This document shows, one piece after another, positions 1 to 7,596 of a stretch of 64,000 nt of DNA. Position 1 is the first letter of the stretch. Each line of letters begins with the position of its first letter. Origin of the DNA: Streptomyces sp. RKAG293 (GTDB taxonomy: Bacteria > Actinomycetota > Actinomycetes > Streptomycetales > Streptomycetaceae); assembly GCF_023701745.1 (NCBI RefSeq), contig NZ_JAJOZB010000001.1, positions 1,673,501-1,737,500 on the forward strand, written 5' to 3'. Under the pieces are notes generated by a model. It was given only the letters and a program-made list of their open reading frames with translations, was not told the origin of the DNA and searched no databases. The translations under genes were made by a program, and so were the position numbers.

Positions 1-692
1 TCGGAGAGCAGGAAGGCGGCTGCGCCGCCGATGTCCTCCGGGACGCCCAGCCGCTTGAGCGGATAACCCGCGGCGGCCTCCTCCTCGCGGCCCTCGTACA
101 GCGCCGCGGCGAACCTCGTCTTGACCACCGCCGGGGCGATGGCGTTCACCCGCACGCCCGGCGCCATCTCGGCGGCGAGCTGGATCGTCAGGTTGACCAT
201 GGCGGCCTTGCTGATGCCGTAGGCGCCGATGAAGGGCGACGGGGCGAGACCGGCGACCGAGGCGATGTTGACGATCGCCCCGCCGTTCTCCTTCTGCCAG
301 GCCTTCCAGGTCTGCTGCGCGAAGCCGAGCGCCGAGATCACATTGGTCTCGAAGACCTTGCGCGCGACGTTCAGGTCGAGTTCGGCGATCGGGCCGAAGA
401 CCGGGTTGGTGCCGGCGTTGTTCGCCAGGAAGTCGACGCGTCCGAACGCCTCCATGGTGCGTTCGACGGCGACCGCCTGGTGGGCCTCGTCGTGCGCCTT
501 GCCGGCCACCCCGATCACCCGGTCGGCGCCGAGCTTCTCGACGGCCTCCTTGAGCGCGTCCTCGTTCCGGCCGGTGATGCAGACGCGGTCGCCACGGGCC
601 ACCAGGGCCTCGGCGATGCCGTAGCCGATACCGCGGCTGGCGCCGGTGACGAGGGCGACCTTGCCGCTGTCGGTGGGAATCTCACGTGTCAT
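1..692 (-). CDS. SDR family oxidoreductase (partial, C-terminus off window)
   Basis: A classical short-chain dehydrogenase/reductase using NAD(P)(H). The first 230 codons are visible and the gene runs off the left edge. The Rossmann motif TGASRGIG sits at residues 16-23, an NNAG motif follows in mid-protein, and the catalytic pair is Y158 and K162 in YGISK. It lies 23 bp downstream of another SDR gene on the same strand (stop at 716), so the two are probably co-transcribed. FabG-like SDRs next to each other in actinobacteria often serve 3-ketoacyl or steroid/fatty acid degradation; the exact substrate cannot be read from the sequence. Start ATG at 690-692. Confidence 0.9.
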   Translation of the reverse strand, partial: MTREIPTDSGKVALVTGASRGIGYGIAEALVARGDRVCITGRNEDALKEAVEKLGADRVIGVAGKAHDEAHQAVAVERTMEAFGRVDFLANNAGTNPVFGPIAELDLNVARKVFETNVISALGFAQQTWKAWQKENGGAIVNIASVAGLAPSPFIGAYGISKAAMVNLTIQLAAEMAPGVRVNAIAPAVVKTRFAAALYEGREEEAAAGYPLKRLGVPEDIGGAAAFLLS

Positions 693-715
693 GGTGCTCA
701 GATCTCCGATGCGCG

Positions 716-1477
716 TCAGTTGAGCGGGCCGCCGGCCACGTACAGGACCTGGCCGGAGACGAAGCCGGCCTGCTCACCGGTGAAGAAGGCGATCGCGTTG
801 GCGATGTCGTCCGGGTTGCCGACCCGCTGGACGGGGATCTGGGTCGCGGCGGCCGCCTGGAACTCCTCGAAGCCCATGCCGATCCGGGCGGCCGTGGCGG
901 CGGTCATGTCGGTGACGATGAAGCCGGGCGCCACGGCGTTGGCGGTGACGCCGAACTTGCCGAGCTCGAAGGCCAGCGTCTTGGTGAAGCCCTGCAGACC
1001 CGCCTTGGCGGCCGAGTAGTTGACCTGGCCGCGGTTGCCGAGCGCGGAGCTCGACGACAGGTTGACGATCCGGCCGAACTTCGCCGCCACCATGTGCTTC
1101 TGCACCGCGCGGGACATCAGGAAGGCACCCCGGAGGTGCACGTTCATGACGGTGTCCCAGTCGGTCGCGCTCATCTTGAACAGCAGGTTGTCGCGGAGCA
1201 CACCCGCGTTGTTCACGAGGATGGTCGGCGCGCCCAGTTCCTCCGCGACCCGGGCCACCGCCGCCTCGACCTGCGCCTCGTCCGATACGTCGCAGCCGAC
1301 CGCGAGCGCCCTGCCGCCGTCCGCCGTGATCTGCTCGACGGTCTCCTTGCAGGCACCCTCGTCGAGGTCGAGTACGGCGACGGCGCGGCCCTCGGCCGCC
1401 AGCCGCTTGGCGGTGGCGGCGCCGATGCCGCGCGCGGCCCCGGTCACGATCGCGACGCGCTGCTCGGTCGTGGACAT
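716..1477 (-). CDS. 3-oxoacyl-ACP reductase-like SDR (FabG family)
   Basis: A 253-residue SDR that reduces a 3-oxoacyl thioester or a similar ketone with NAD(P)H. The cofactor motif TGAARGIG is at residues 12-19, NNAG is present, and the catalytic motif is S...YSAAK. The C-terminus (SGQVLYVAGG) is typical of FabG. Start ATG at 1475-1477 is supported by AAGGAG eight bases upstream. It leads a two-gene minus-strand operon with the SDR at 1-692. A possible TetR-type operator lies about 60 bp upstream. Housekeeping FabG usually sits with fabI or acyl carrier genes; this one does not, so it is more likely a catabolic or secondary paralogue. Confidence 0.9.
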   Translation of the reverse strand: MSTTEQRVAIVTGAARGIGAATAKRLAAEGRAVAVLDLDEGACKETVEQITADGGRALAVGCDVSDEAQVEAAVARVAEELGAPTILVNNAGVLRDNLLFKMSATDWDTVMNVHLRGAFLMSRAVQKHMVAAKFGRIVNLSSSSALGNRGQVNYSAAKAGLQGFTKTLAFELGKFGVTANAVAPGFIVTDMTAATAARIGMGFEEFQAAAATQIPVQRVGNPDDIANAIAFFTGEQAGFVSGQVLYVAGGPLN

Positions 1478-1536
1478 GCAGTCTCCTTGCCCTCAGATAC
1501 GGCGCCGGGCGGAATCCCGCACGGACTCCGCACATG

Positions 1537-1550
1537 AGCAACCGCTTAGT
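1537..1550. promoter_or_regulatory. Candidate TetR-type operator upstream of the SDR operon
   Basis: The sequence AGCAACCGCTTAGT is an imperfect palindrome close to AGCAAGCGCTTGCT-type sites bound by TetR regulators of fatty acid and sterol degradation operons (KstR2-like consensus). It lies about 60 bp upstream of the SDR start at 1477. The similarity is by eye and the match is imperfect. Confidence 0.35.
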
Positions 1551-1616
1551 AGGTTAGTTGTCGAAACCGTAGGAGCCCTGTGACCCGCTGTCAACGGAAC
1601 CCCTCGCGAGTGTGTT

Positions 1617-2015
1617 TCAGCGCACCAGGAGACCGAGCAGCCGGTCCACCTCGGCCTCCGGGTCCGCGGTCAGCCCGGTGTGGATCGGACCGGGCTGCAC
1701 CACCGTGCTGCGCGGCGCCGTGAGCCAGCGGAAACGCCGTCCCGGGTCGTCGCCGGCCGCCTGTCCGGCCCGTTCCCCGCCCTCGCACACACCCTCGTAC
1801 CCGCGCAGCGCGGCGCGCACCCCCTCGACGTCCACCTTCTCGTCGAGACAGCGCAGCCGCGCCTCGTCCAGGTGGATCCGCGCGCCGACGAACGACTGCG
1901 CGCGGCAGTAGACCAGCACCCCCGCGTTGATCATCTCGCCGCGCTCGATCCGCGGTACGACGCGCACCAGCGCGTACTCGAACACATCCCGGCCACTGCC
2001 CCGGTACCCGGTCAC
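1617..2015 (-). CDS. DUF3037 domain-containing protein
   Basis: A 132-residue protein matching the DUF3037 family: the N-terminal pattern FEYALVRVVPRIERGEMINAG and a Cys-Arg-Ala-X-Ser segment are characteristic. Molecular function is unknown. Its start codon overlaps the end of the HipA-like kinase gene by 4 bp (2012-2015), so the two are translationally coupled. DUF3037 proteins are commonly found beside HipA-like kinases in actinobacteria and other bacteria, which suggests the pair acts together, perhaps with DUF3037 as partner or regulator of the kinase. Confidence 0.85.
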   Translation of the reverse strand: MTGYRGSGRDVFEYALVRVVPRIERGEMINAGVLVYCRAQSFVGARIHLDEARLRCLDEKVDVEGVRAALRGYEGVCEGGERAGQAAGDDPGRRFRWLTAPRSTVVQPGPIHTGLTADPEAEVDRLLGLLVR

Positions 2016-2833
2016 TTCGCGGCCTTCCCGTCCACCCAGGTGCGCAGCCAGTCCGGCGCGTCCTGCTTCGGCTTCTGTCCCGCCACGAGGACGATCCGCT
2101 CATGCACCGAGCCCGCGCGGGCGAGCAGCACCCGCTCGTACGCCCTGCGCACCTCGTCGGGACCGTCGAAACCGGGCTCCCCGTCCAGCCACTCGTCGGG
2201 CACCAGAGCGGTGACCTCGCGCAGCAGTTCCTCGGTGACCTTGGGCGCGAGCTCGGCCGCGGCGGCGGCCGGGTCGGGCGAGAACCGGGACAGCGCGTGG
2301 TCGGCGGCGTCGAAGGGCTTCGCCGACGCCTGTTCGGCCGTCTTCCAGTTGTGGTGCCAGATCAGCGAGGCGCCGTGGTCGATGAGCCAGAGGTCCTTGT
2401 GCCAGATCAGCAGGTTGGGGTTGCGCCAGGACCGGTCCACATTGCCGATCAGGGCGTCGAACCAGACGATGCGGCCGGCCTCGGCCGGCTCGATCTCGAA
2501 GACCAGCGGGTCGAACCCGAGCGAGCCCGGCAGGAAGTCCATCCCCAGGTTGAGGCCGCCGCTGGACTTGAGCAGATCCTGGATCTCGGCGTCGGGCTCG
2601 CCGAGCCCGATCACCGGGTCGAACTGGAACCGGACGAGCTCGGGGACGCGCAGTCCCAGCCGGCGGGCCAGCTCGCCCGCCACGATCTCGGCGACCAGCG
2701 CCTTGCGGCCCTGCGCGGCGCCGGTGAACTTCACGACGTACGTACCGAGGTCGTCGGCCTCGACCACCCCCGGCACCGAGCCGCCCTCGCGCAAGGGCGT
2801 CACGTAACGGATCCCTGTTACCTCTGTGAGCAT
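2012..2833 (-). CDS. HipA-family kinase (HipA_2-like)
   Basis: A 273-residue single-domain protein resembling the kinase domain of HipA. It shows an N-terminal lysine in YVVKFTG (candidate ATP-binding lysine), then WFDALIGNVDRSWRNPN, which fits the HipA catalytic Asn-X-Asp...Asn loop, and LIDHG, which fits the metal-binding Asp. It lacks the N-terminal Couple_hipA region and no hipB-like DNA-binding partner is adjacent; instead DUF3037 follows with a 4-bp overlap. It is probably a Ser/Thr or small-molecule kinase, but a toxin role is not established. Confidence 0.8.
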   Translation of the reverse strand: MLTEVTGIRYVTPLREGGSVPGVVEADDLGTYVVKFTGAAQGRKALVAEIVAGELARRLGLRVPELVRFQFDPVIGLGEPDAEIQDLLKSSGGLNLGMDFLPGSLGFDPLVFEIEPAEAGRIVWFDALIGNVDRSWRNPNLLIWHKDLWLIDHGASLIWHHNWKTAEQASAKPFDAADHALSRFSPDPAAAAAELAPKVTEELLREVTALVPDEWLDGEPGFDGPDEVRRAYERVLLARAGSVHERIVLVAGQKPKQDAPDWLRTWVDGKAAK

Positions 2834-3049
2834 CGCCCCAGGCTACTTGCGCGGCGCCGGACCACGGCGACCGTGGGGAACGGTGGCGAAGTCCGGTGAT
2901 CACGAATGCGCTGGGCCATCAGCCGGAATTCTTCGGGAGGCTTTGAACGCGCCGGAGGATCTCTGCGTATGACCGGGCGGGCACGGCATCACGCCCACCG
3001 GGCGACCGCTCCCGCGCCACCCGGCTCCTCTACCGACAGGACGTGCCAC

Positions 3050-3541
3050 ATGACCGACACCTCCGGTATTCCCGCGGCTCCGACCCGCCGCACGATGGTC
3101 GCCGCGGCGGGCGGCGTGGGTCTCATCGCCGCTCTGACCGCGTGCGGCGGATCGGATACGAAGGCCAGTGACACCCCGGCCACCACCCCGGCCCAGCCTT
3201 CGGCCCCGGCGGACTCCTCGGCACCGGCCGCCACCACTCCGGGCGGGAGCGGCGCCGACGCACTGGCCAAGACCACGGACATCCCGGTGGGCGGCGGAAA
3301 GATCTTCGCGGACCAGAAGGTCGTCGTCACCCAGCCGACCGCCGGTGACTTCAAGGCGTTCTCCGCGGTCTGCACGCACCAGGGCTGTGCGGTCAGCGAC
3401 GTGGCGGACGGCACCATCAACTGCCCCTGCCACGGAAGCAAGTTCAAGATCGCGGACGGCAGTGTCGCCGCCGGTCCGGCGACCAAGCCGCTGGCCGCCG
3501 CCAAGGTCACCGTCGCGGGCGGCTCGTTGCAGCTGGGCTGA
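3050..3541 (+). CDS. Secreted Rieske (2Fe-2S) lipoprotein
   Basis: A 163-residue exported electron-transfer protein. The N-terminus has a twin-arginine motif (TRRTM, residues 12-16), a hydrophobic stretch and a lipobox L-T-A-C with C32, so it is probably exported by Tat and lipid-anchored. A Thr/Pro/Ala-rich linker follows. The Rieske domain carries C108-X-H110 and C125-X-X-H128 as cluster ligands, and C113 and C127 as the likely disulfide. Start ATG 3050 was chosen over an upstream in-frame codon at 2906 because it gives the signal peptide and has ACAGGA upstream. Small soluble Rieske proteins of this kind are common in Streptomyces; the redox partner is not in the neighbourhood. Confidence 0.9.
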   Translation: MTDTSGIPAAPTRRTMVAAAGGVGLIAALTACGGSDTKASDTPATTPAQPSAPADSSAPAATTPGGSGADALAKTTDIPVGGGKIFADQKVVVTQPTAGDFKAFSAVCTHQGCAVSDVADGTINCPCHGSKFKIADGSVAAGPATKPLAAAKVTVAGGSLQLG

Positions 3542-3584
3542 CGGGCGCGAGCGGGCTGTGGCAGCGCCGCCGGGGCGTTGGCGG

Positions 3585-4238
3585 CTACGGCTTTCCGGCG
3601 TGCTGCCCCTGCCGCTTCCAGCAGGCCAGGATGTCGTCGGTCGTGCCGACCGTGGAGACGAGCGCGAGGGTGTGCCGGACGACGGCCTCGGTGTACTCGC
3701 GGGGCACCCCTGCGATGGCGTCGGCGGGAACCACCACCTGGTACCCCAGGTTGACGGCGTCGAAGACGGCATTGGGGATCGCGATGTTCGCGGAGACCCC
3801 GGCGACGATCAGGGTGCGGCAGCCCAGGTTGCGCAGCAGCGCGTCGACATCGGTACCGGCGATCGGTGACAGCCCGTGCAGCCGGCGTACGACCAGGTCG
3901 CCGTCGGCGAGCGGTATCCCCTCGGCGAGCCGCACGGCCGGTGTGCCGGTCAGCTGCTGCACGGGCAGCCGCCCGGCGGCACGGAAGAGCCGCGCGTTGT
4001 GGTTGGCGCCGAGCCCGTCCGGGCGGCGTTCGGCGATGGCGTGCAGGACGGCGGCGCCCACCTCGTGGGCGCCGCCGACCAGCCGTGCCACATGGCCCAG
4101 TGCCCCGGAGTCCCGCGCCTCGGCGGCGAGTTCCGGCAGCGCGCTGTCCGGCCCGACGACGCCGCGCTGGCACTCCACGGTCAGTACGGCGGTGACCGCC
4201 GGGTCCAGCAGTTCCGCCAGCCGGTCGCTCGGCGCCAT
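3585..4238 (-). CDS. Isochorismatase-fold protein with altered catalytic triad
   Basis: A 217-residue protein of the isochorismatase-like (cysteine hydrolase) superfamily. The fold signature is clear: TVECQRGVVG near residue 20, the GTDVD region near 128, and AGVSANIAIPNAVFDAVNLGY from residue 146. However, the usual catalytic Asp is E22, the usual Lys is replaced by Arg (R118/R119) and the nucleophilic Cys position is A153. It therefore lacks the Asp-Lys-Cys triad of amidases such as nicotinamidase. It could be a non-hydrolytic member or bind a small molecule. It is divergent to a PPOX-type gene, with two similar palindromes between them. Confidence 0.8.
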   Translation of the reverse strand: MAPSDRLAELLDPAVTAVLTVECQRGVVGPDSALPELAAEARDSGALGHVARLVGGAHEVGAAVLHAIAERRPDGLGANHNARLFRAAGRLPVQQLTGTPAVRLAEGIPLADGDLVVRRLHGLSPIAGTDVDALLRNLGCRTLIVAGVSANIAIPNAVFDAVNLGYQVVVPADAIAGVPREYTEAVVRHTLALVSTVGTTDDILACWKRQGQHAGKP

Positions 4239-4327
4239 GACTGCCCCCTCGTACGACGGACCTCAACGGCCGCAACGGACCGACGGACCGCAAGGGGCCC
4301 GCAACGGATGACGACGGAGCGACCGTA

Positions 4328-4344
4328 GCTGACGAACCGTCAGC
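4328..4344. promoter_or_regulatory. Palindromic operator, copy 1 (GCTGAC-N5-GTCAGC)
   Basis: A perfect 6+6 bp inverted repeat with a 5-bp spacer in the divergent intergenic region 4239-4458. The TGAC-N5-GTCA core is shared with the second site at 4422-4438. This architecture is typical for TetR-family regulators. No regulator gene is adjacent, so the regulator would act from elsewhere. Confidence 0.6.
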
Positions 4345-4421
4345 CAGGAAGGGATGCGGCGCGCACGGGCGCACCCGCCGGCCACCACCACTGGACGGCC
4401 GCGCCGCCGTCCTCCATTATT

Positions 4422-4438
4422 TCTGACACACAGTCAGA
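4422..4438. promoter_or_regulatory. Palindromic operator, copy 2 (TCTGAC-N5-GTCAGA)
   Basis: A second perfect 6+6 bp inverted repeat with the same TGAC-N5-GTCA core, centred 94 bp from copy 1 and only about 20 bp upstream of the PPOX gene start at 4459. It immediately precedes the ribosome binding site, so a bound protein would block transcription or sit at the transcription start of that gene. Confidence 0.6.
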
Positions 4439-4458
4439 TAAATGGAGGTGCTCGACTC

Positions 4459-4923
4459 ATGGCCGTCATTCAGCGGCGGGGCCGCAGAATCATGATGACC
4501 CCGCACGAGGTCGACGCCTTCCTCGCGGAGCAGCGCACCTGCCGCGTGGCGACCGTCTCCAAGGACGGCCGTCCGCACGTCGGCGCCCTGTGGTTCACCT
4601 GGGACGGCGCATCGCTGTGGCTCTACTCCATCGTCCGCAGTCAGCGCTGGACCGACCTGCTGCGCGATCCCCGCGTCTCGGTCGTGATCGACGACGGAGT
4701 GGAGTACGGGGAGCTGCGCGGCATCGAGCTCTCCGGGACCGTCGAATTCATCGGTGAGGCGCCCCGAACCGGCGAGCCCGTCCCGGAGCTGGACGCCCCC
4801 GAGCGGCTGTTCTCGGCCAAGAACTTCGGGCTCGACACCATGCCGCACGACGGCCGTCACGCCTGGCTCCGGCTCACCCCGGAACGGATGGCCTCCTGGG
4901 ACTTCAGCAAGATTCCGCAGTAG
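4459..4923 (+). CDS. PPOX-class flavin/F420-dependent oxidoreductase-fold protein
   Basis: A 154-residue split-barrel protein of the pyridoxamine 5'-phosphate oxidase-like superfamily, which binds FMN or F420. Typical features are the N-terminal helix ending in AEQRTCRVATVSKDGRPHVG, then LWFTWDG and the SQRWTDLLRDPRVSVVID segment. The true start is ATG 4459, not the upstream in-frame codon at 4354, because GGAGG lies at 4444-4448 and the upstream region contains an operator. Substrate is unknown. It is divergent from the isochorismatase-fold gene and both are probably controlled by the twin palindromes. Confidence 0.85.
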   Translation: MAVIQRRGRRIMMTPHEVDAFLAEQRTCRVATVSKDGRPHVGALWFTWDGASLWLYSIVRSQRWTDLLRDPRVSVVIDDGVEYGELRGIELSGTVEFIGEAPRTGEPVPELDAPERLFSAKNFGLDTMPHDGRHAWLRLTPERMASWDFSKIPQ

Positions 4924-4948
4924 AGCCGCGGGGCGGAGCGGGCGGGCG

Positions 4949-6442
4949 TCACTTGCTCCCCCGCGCCGCCGCCTCGGAGATGTTGCGGGCCATGCCGCCG
5001 AAGACCACGGCGTGGAACGGTGCCACGCTCCACCAGTAGAGCTGGCCGGCCAGACCGTGCGGATGGAACAGCGCACGCTGGCGGAGGAGGGTGGCGCCCG
5101 CGTCGTCGTGGTCCACCGACAGTTCCAGCCAGGCCAGGCCGGGCAGCCGCATCTCGGCGCGCAGCCGCAGCAGACGGCCCGGTTCGATCGCCTCGACCCG
5201 CCAGAAGTCCAGTGAGTCCCCGACCCGCAGCCGCGCGGTGTCGCGGCGGCCCCGGCGCAGCCCGACGCCGCCGGCCAGCCGGTCCAGCCAGCCCCGTACG
5301 GCCCAGGCCAGTGGGAACGAGTACCAGCCGTTCTCGCCTCCGATGCCCTCGATCACCCGCCACAGCGCGTCCGGCGGAGCGTCCACCGTGCGTTCGCGCC
5401 GGTCGGCGTACAGACTGCCGCCGGCCCAGTCGGGGTCCGTGGGCAGCGGGTCGCTGGGGGCTCCGGGCACCGCGGCGGACGACCAGCGGGTCGGGACGTC
5501 GGCGTCCCGCAGCCGTTTGAGCGCCAGCCGCACCGAGTCGTCGAAGCCGATCCGCCCGGTGGGCGGGTCGGGTACGTACCGCGCCAGGTCGTTCTCCGAA
5601 CAGATCACTTCGTGCCGCAGTGACTCGGTGAGCGGGCGGGCGATGGAGCGCGGCACCGGGGTGACGAGGCCGATCCAGTGACTGGACAGGCCCGGCGTCA
5701 GGACCGGTACGGGCAGGATCAACCGCCGCGGCAGGCCGGCGACGGCCGCGTACCGCTGCATCATGCCGCGGTAGGTGAGGACGTCCGGGCCGCCGATGTC
5801 GAAGGACCGGCTGACGTCGGGCGGCAGGGTGGCGGCGCCGACGAGGCAGTGCAGTACGTCGCGGACGGCGATCGGCTGGATGCGGGTCCTGACCCAGCTC
5901 GGGGTGACCATCAGCGGGAGCCGCTCGGTGAGATAGCGCAGCATCTCGAAGGAGGCCGAACCGGAGCCGATGATCACCGCGGCCCGCAGGACGGCGGTGG
6001 GCACCCCCGACCTGAGCAGAATGTGCCCGACCTCGGCACGGGACCGCAGATGCGCGGAGAGCTCCGGCTCCGGGACCCCGGTCGGCGTCAGCCCGCCCAG
6101 ATAGACGATGCGCCGCACTCCGGCGGCGCGGGCCTGCTCGGCGAAGAGCCGGGCGGCACGGCGGTCGGTCTCCTCGAAGCCACGGCCGGTGCCCAGCGCG
6201 TGCACCAGGTAGTACGCGGTGTGCACGCCCTCGAACGCGGAGCGCAGCGAGTCCGCGTCGGTCACATCGCCCCGCACCGTCTCGACCCGATCGGCCCAGG
6301 GGTGGTCACGGAGCTTCTCCGGCGTGCGGGCGAGGCAGCGGACGGCGTATCCGGCATCGAGCAGCTCGGGCACGAGCCGGCCGCCGATGTATCCGGTGGC
6401 TCCGGTGACCAGGCAGCGGCGGGTGCTTTCGTCTTCGGGCAT
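4949..6442 (-). CDS. NAD(P)-binding SDR protein with C-terminal DUF2867
   Basis: A 497-residue two-domain protein. Residues 1-300 form an extended/atypical SDR with TGATGYIGG (residues 13-21) as cofactor loop and sequence like complex I NDUFA9-type or YbjT-type proteins. Residues from about 330 match DUF2867 (START-like fold), with WSVAPFHAVVFGGM near the end. Function is unknown; homologues are proposed to bind lipids or quinones. Start ATG 6442 was chosen because the upstream in-frame extension to 6613 is made of 39-bp DNA repeats and is Pro/Gly/Arg-rich low-complexity. Transcribed alone. Confidence 0.85.
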   Translation of the reverse strand: MPEDESTRRCLVTGATGYIGGRLVPELLDAGYAVRCLARTPEKLRDHPWADRVETVRGDVTDADSLRSAFEGVHTAYYLVHALGTGRGFEETDRRAARLFAEQARAAGVRRIVYLGGLTPTGVPEPELSAHLRSRAEVGHILLRSGVPTAVLRAAVIIGSGSASFEMLRYLTERLPLMVTPSWVRTRIQPIAVRDVLHCLVGAATLPPDVSRSFDIGGPDVLTYRGMMQRYAAVAGLPRRLILPVPVLTPGLSSHWIGLVTPVPRSIARPLTESLRHEVICSENDLARYVPDPPTGRIGFDDSVRLALKRLRDADVPTRWSSAAVPGAPSDPLPTDPDWAGGSLYADRRERTVDAPPDALWRVIEGIGGENGWYSFPLAWAVRGWLDRLAGGVGLRRGRRDTARLRVGDSLDFWRVEAIEPGRLLRLRAEMRLPGLAWLELSVDHDDAGATLLRQRALFHPHGLAGQLYWWSVAPFHAVVFGGMARNISEAAARGSK

Positions 6443-6521
6443 ACGGGGATGCCTACCCGGCCGTCGTCGGCAATCACAGCAGGTGGGCGGCGGATCGCTG
6501 TTCCGACGGCTGCCGGGGACC

Positions 6522-6612
6522 GGATCCGGAGGCCGGGTCCGCGGTCCGGGTCCGCGGGACAGGTCCGCAGGCCGGGTCCGCGGTCCGGGTCCGTGAGCCA
6601 GGTCCGCGGGCA
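6522..6612. repeat. Tandem direct repeat, about 39 bp unit
   Basis: Two nearly identical copies of a GC-only unit based on GGCCGGGTCCGCGGTCCGG (6522-6561 and 6562-6600) and the start of a third (6601-6612). They lie in the divergent gap between the DUF2867 gene and the SDR at 6722, upstream of both promoters. Confidence 0.75.
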
Positions 6613-6623
6613 CGGCGTAACAG

Positions 6624-6643
6624 CGCTACGCCTGGGGGTAGCG
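6624..6643. promoter_or_regulatory. Candidate operator CGCTAC-N8-GTAGCG upstream of the SDR operon
   Basis: A 6+6 inverted repeat about 80 bp upstream of the SDR start at 6722. Its half-site GCTACGCC and a following TAGCG resemble the sequence in front of the TetR gene at 8948-8980, which suggests the TetR protein controls both promoters. Confidence 0.45.
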
Positions 6644-6721
6644 TCGATACTCTCTTGGTGTTAGCGTTGCTGTTGTCGGGTTGCGAAGGACGCCACCCCA
6701 GCCGGATCAGGGAGCACCGTC

Positions 6722-7477
6722 ATGAGCGCGCAGACCACCACCTCCAAGTCCTCGAGCCGGGTCGCGATCGTCACCGGCGGCTCCCGCGGCATCGGCCGGG
6801 AGAGCGCCGAGCGACTGGCCGCCGACGGATTCGCCGTCGTCGTCAACTACGCCGGCAACCAGACCGAGGCCGACGCGACGGTGTCGGCCATCACCGCCGC
6901 CGGCGGGCGGGCGGTCGCCTTCCGTGCCGACGTCGCCGACGAGGTCTCGGTCTCGGCCCTCTTCGACACCGCCGAGAGGACGTTCGGCGGAATCGACGTC
7001 GTCGTGCACGCGGCGGGCGTCATGACGCTGGCACCGCTGGTCGACACGGATCTGGACGCCATGGACCGTATGCACCGCACGAACATCCGCGGCACCTTCG
7101 TCGTCGATCAGCAGGCCGCCCGACGACTGCGCGGCGGCGGGGCGATCATCAACTTCTCCAGCTCCGTGGTGGGACTGGCCATCCCCGGCTACACCGCATA
7201 CGCGGCCACCAAGGGCGCCGTCGAGGCGATGACGCTGATCCTGGCCCGGGAGCTGCGCGGCCGGGACATCACCGTCAACGCCGTGGCCCCGGGACCGACC
7301 GCCACCGCCCTGTTCCTGGACGGCAAGGACGAGGAGACCGTCGCGAGGATGGCCGCCCAGGCACCGCTGGAGCGCCTCGGCACCCCGCAGGACATCGCCG
7401 AGGTCGTCTCCTTCCTCGCCGGCCCGGCCCGCTGGGTGAACGGCCAGGTCGTCCGGGCCAACGGCGGCATCGTCTGA
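6722..7477 (+). CDS. SDR family oxidoreductase
   Basis: A 251-residue classical SDR. TGGSRGIG is at residues 18-25, HAAG occupies the usual NAG position, and the catalytic motif is S...YAATK. Closely resembles 3-ketoacyl-ACP reductase-like enzymes and glucose/ketone reductases; NADP use is plausible from the Arg after the glycine loop. Start ATG 6722 follows GGAGCACCGTC. It is the first gene of a plus-strand group: SDR, SDR, SnoaL-like protein, TetR regulator. Such TetR-controlled SDR/NTF2 groups in Streptomyces probably handle xenobiotic carbonyl compounds. Confidence 0.9.
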   Translation: MSAQTTTSKSSSRVAIVTGGSRGIGRESAERLAADGFAVVVNYAGNQTEADATVSAITAAGGRAVAFRADVADEVSVSALFDTAERTFGGIDVVVHAAGVMTLAPLVDTDLDAMDRMHRTNIRGTFVVDQQAARRLRGGGAIINFSSSVVGLAIPGYTAYAATKGAVEAMTLILARELRGRDITVNAVAPGPTATALFLDGKDEETVARMAAQAPLERLGTPQDIAEVVSFLAGPARWVNGQVVRANGGIV

Positions 7478-7596
7478 CCGGCGCCCCGGCCGTCCCTTCC
7501 GCCTTTCCCTTCTTTCCCTCGCGTTCTTTCCCTCGCGCTTTCGCGCTCGACCGACCGACGACCAACGACCGACCGACCGACCGAGGAGTTTCCGCC

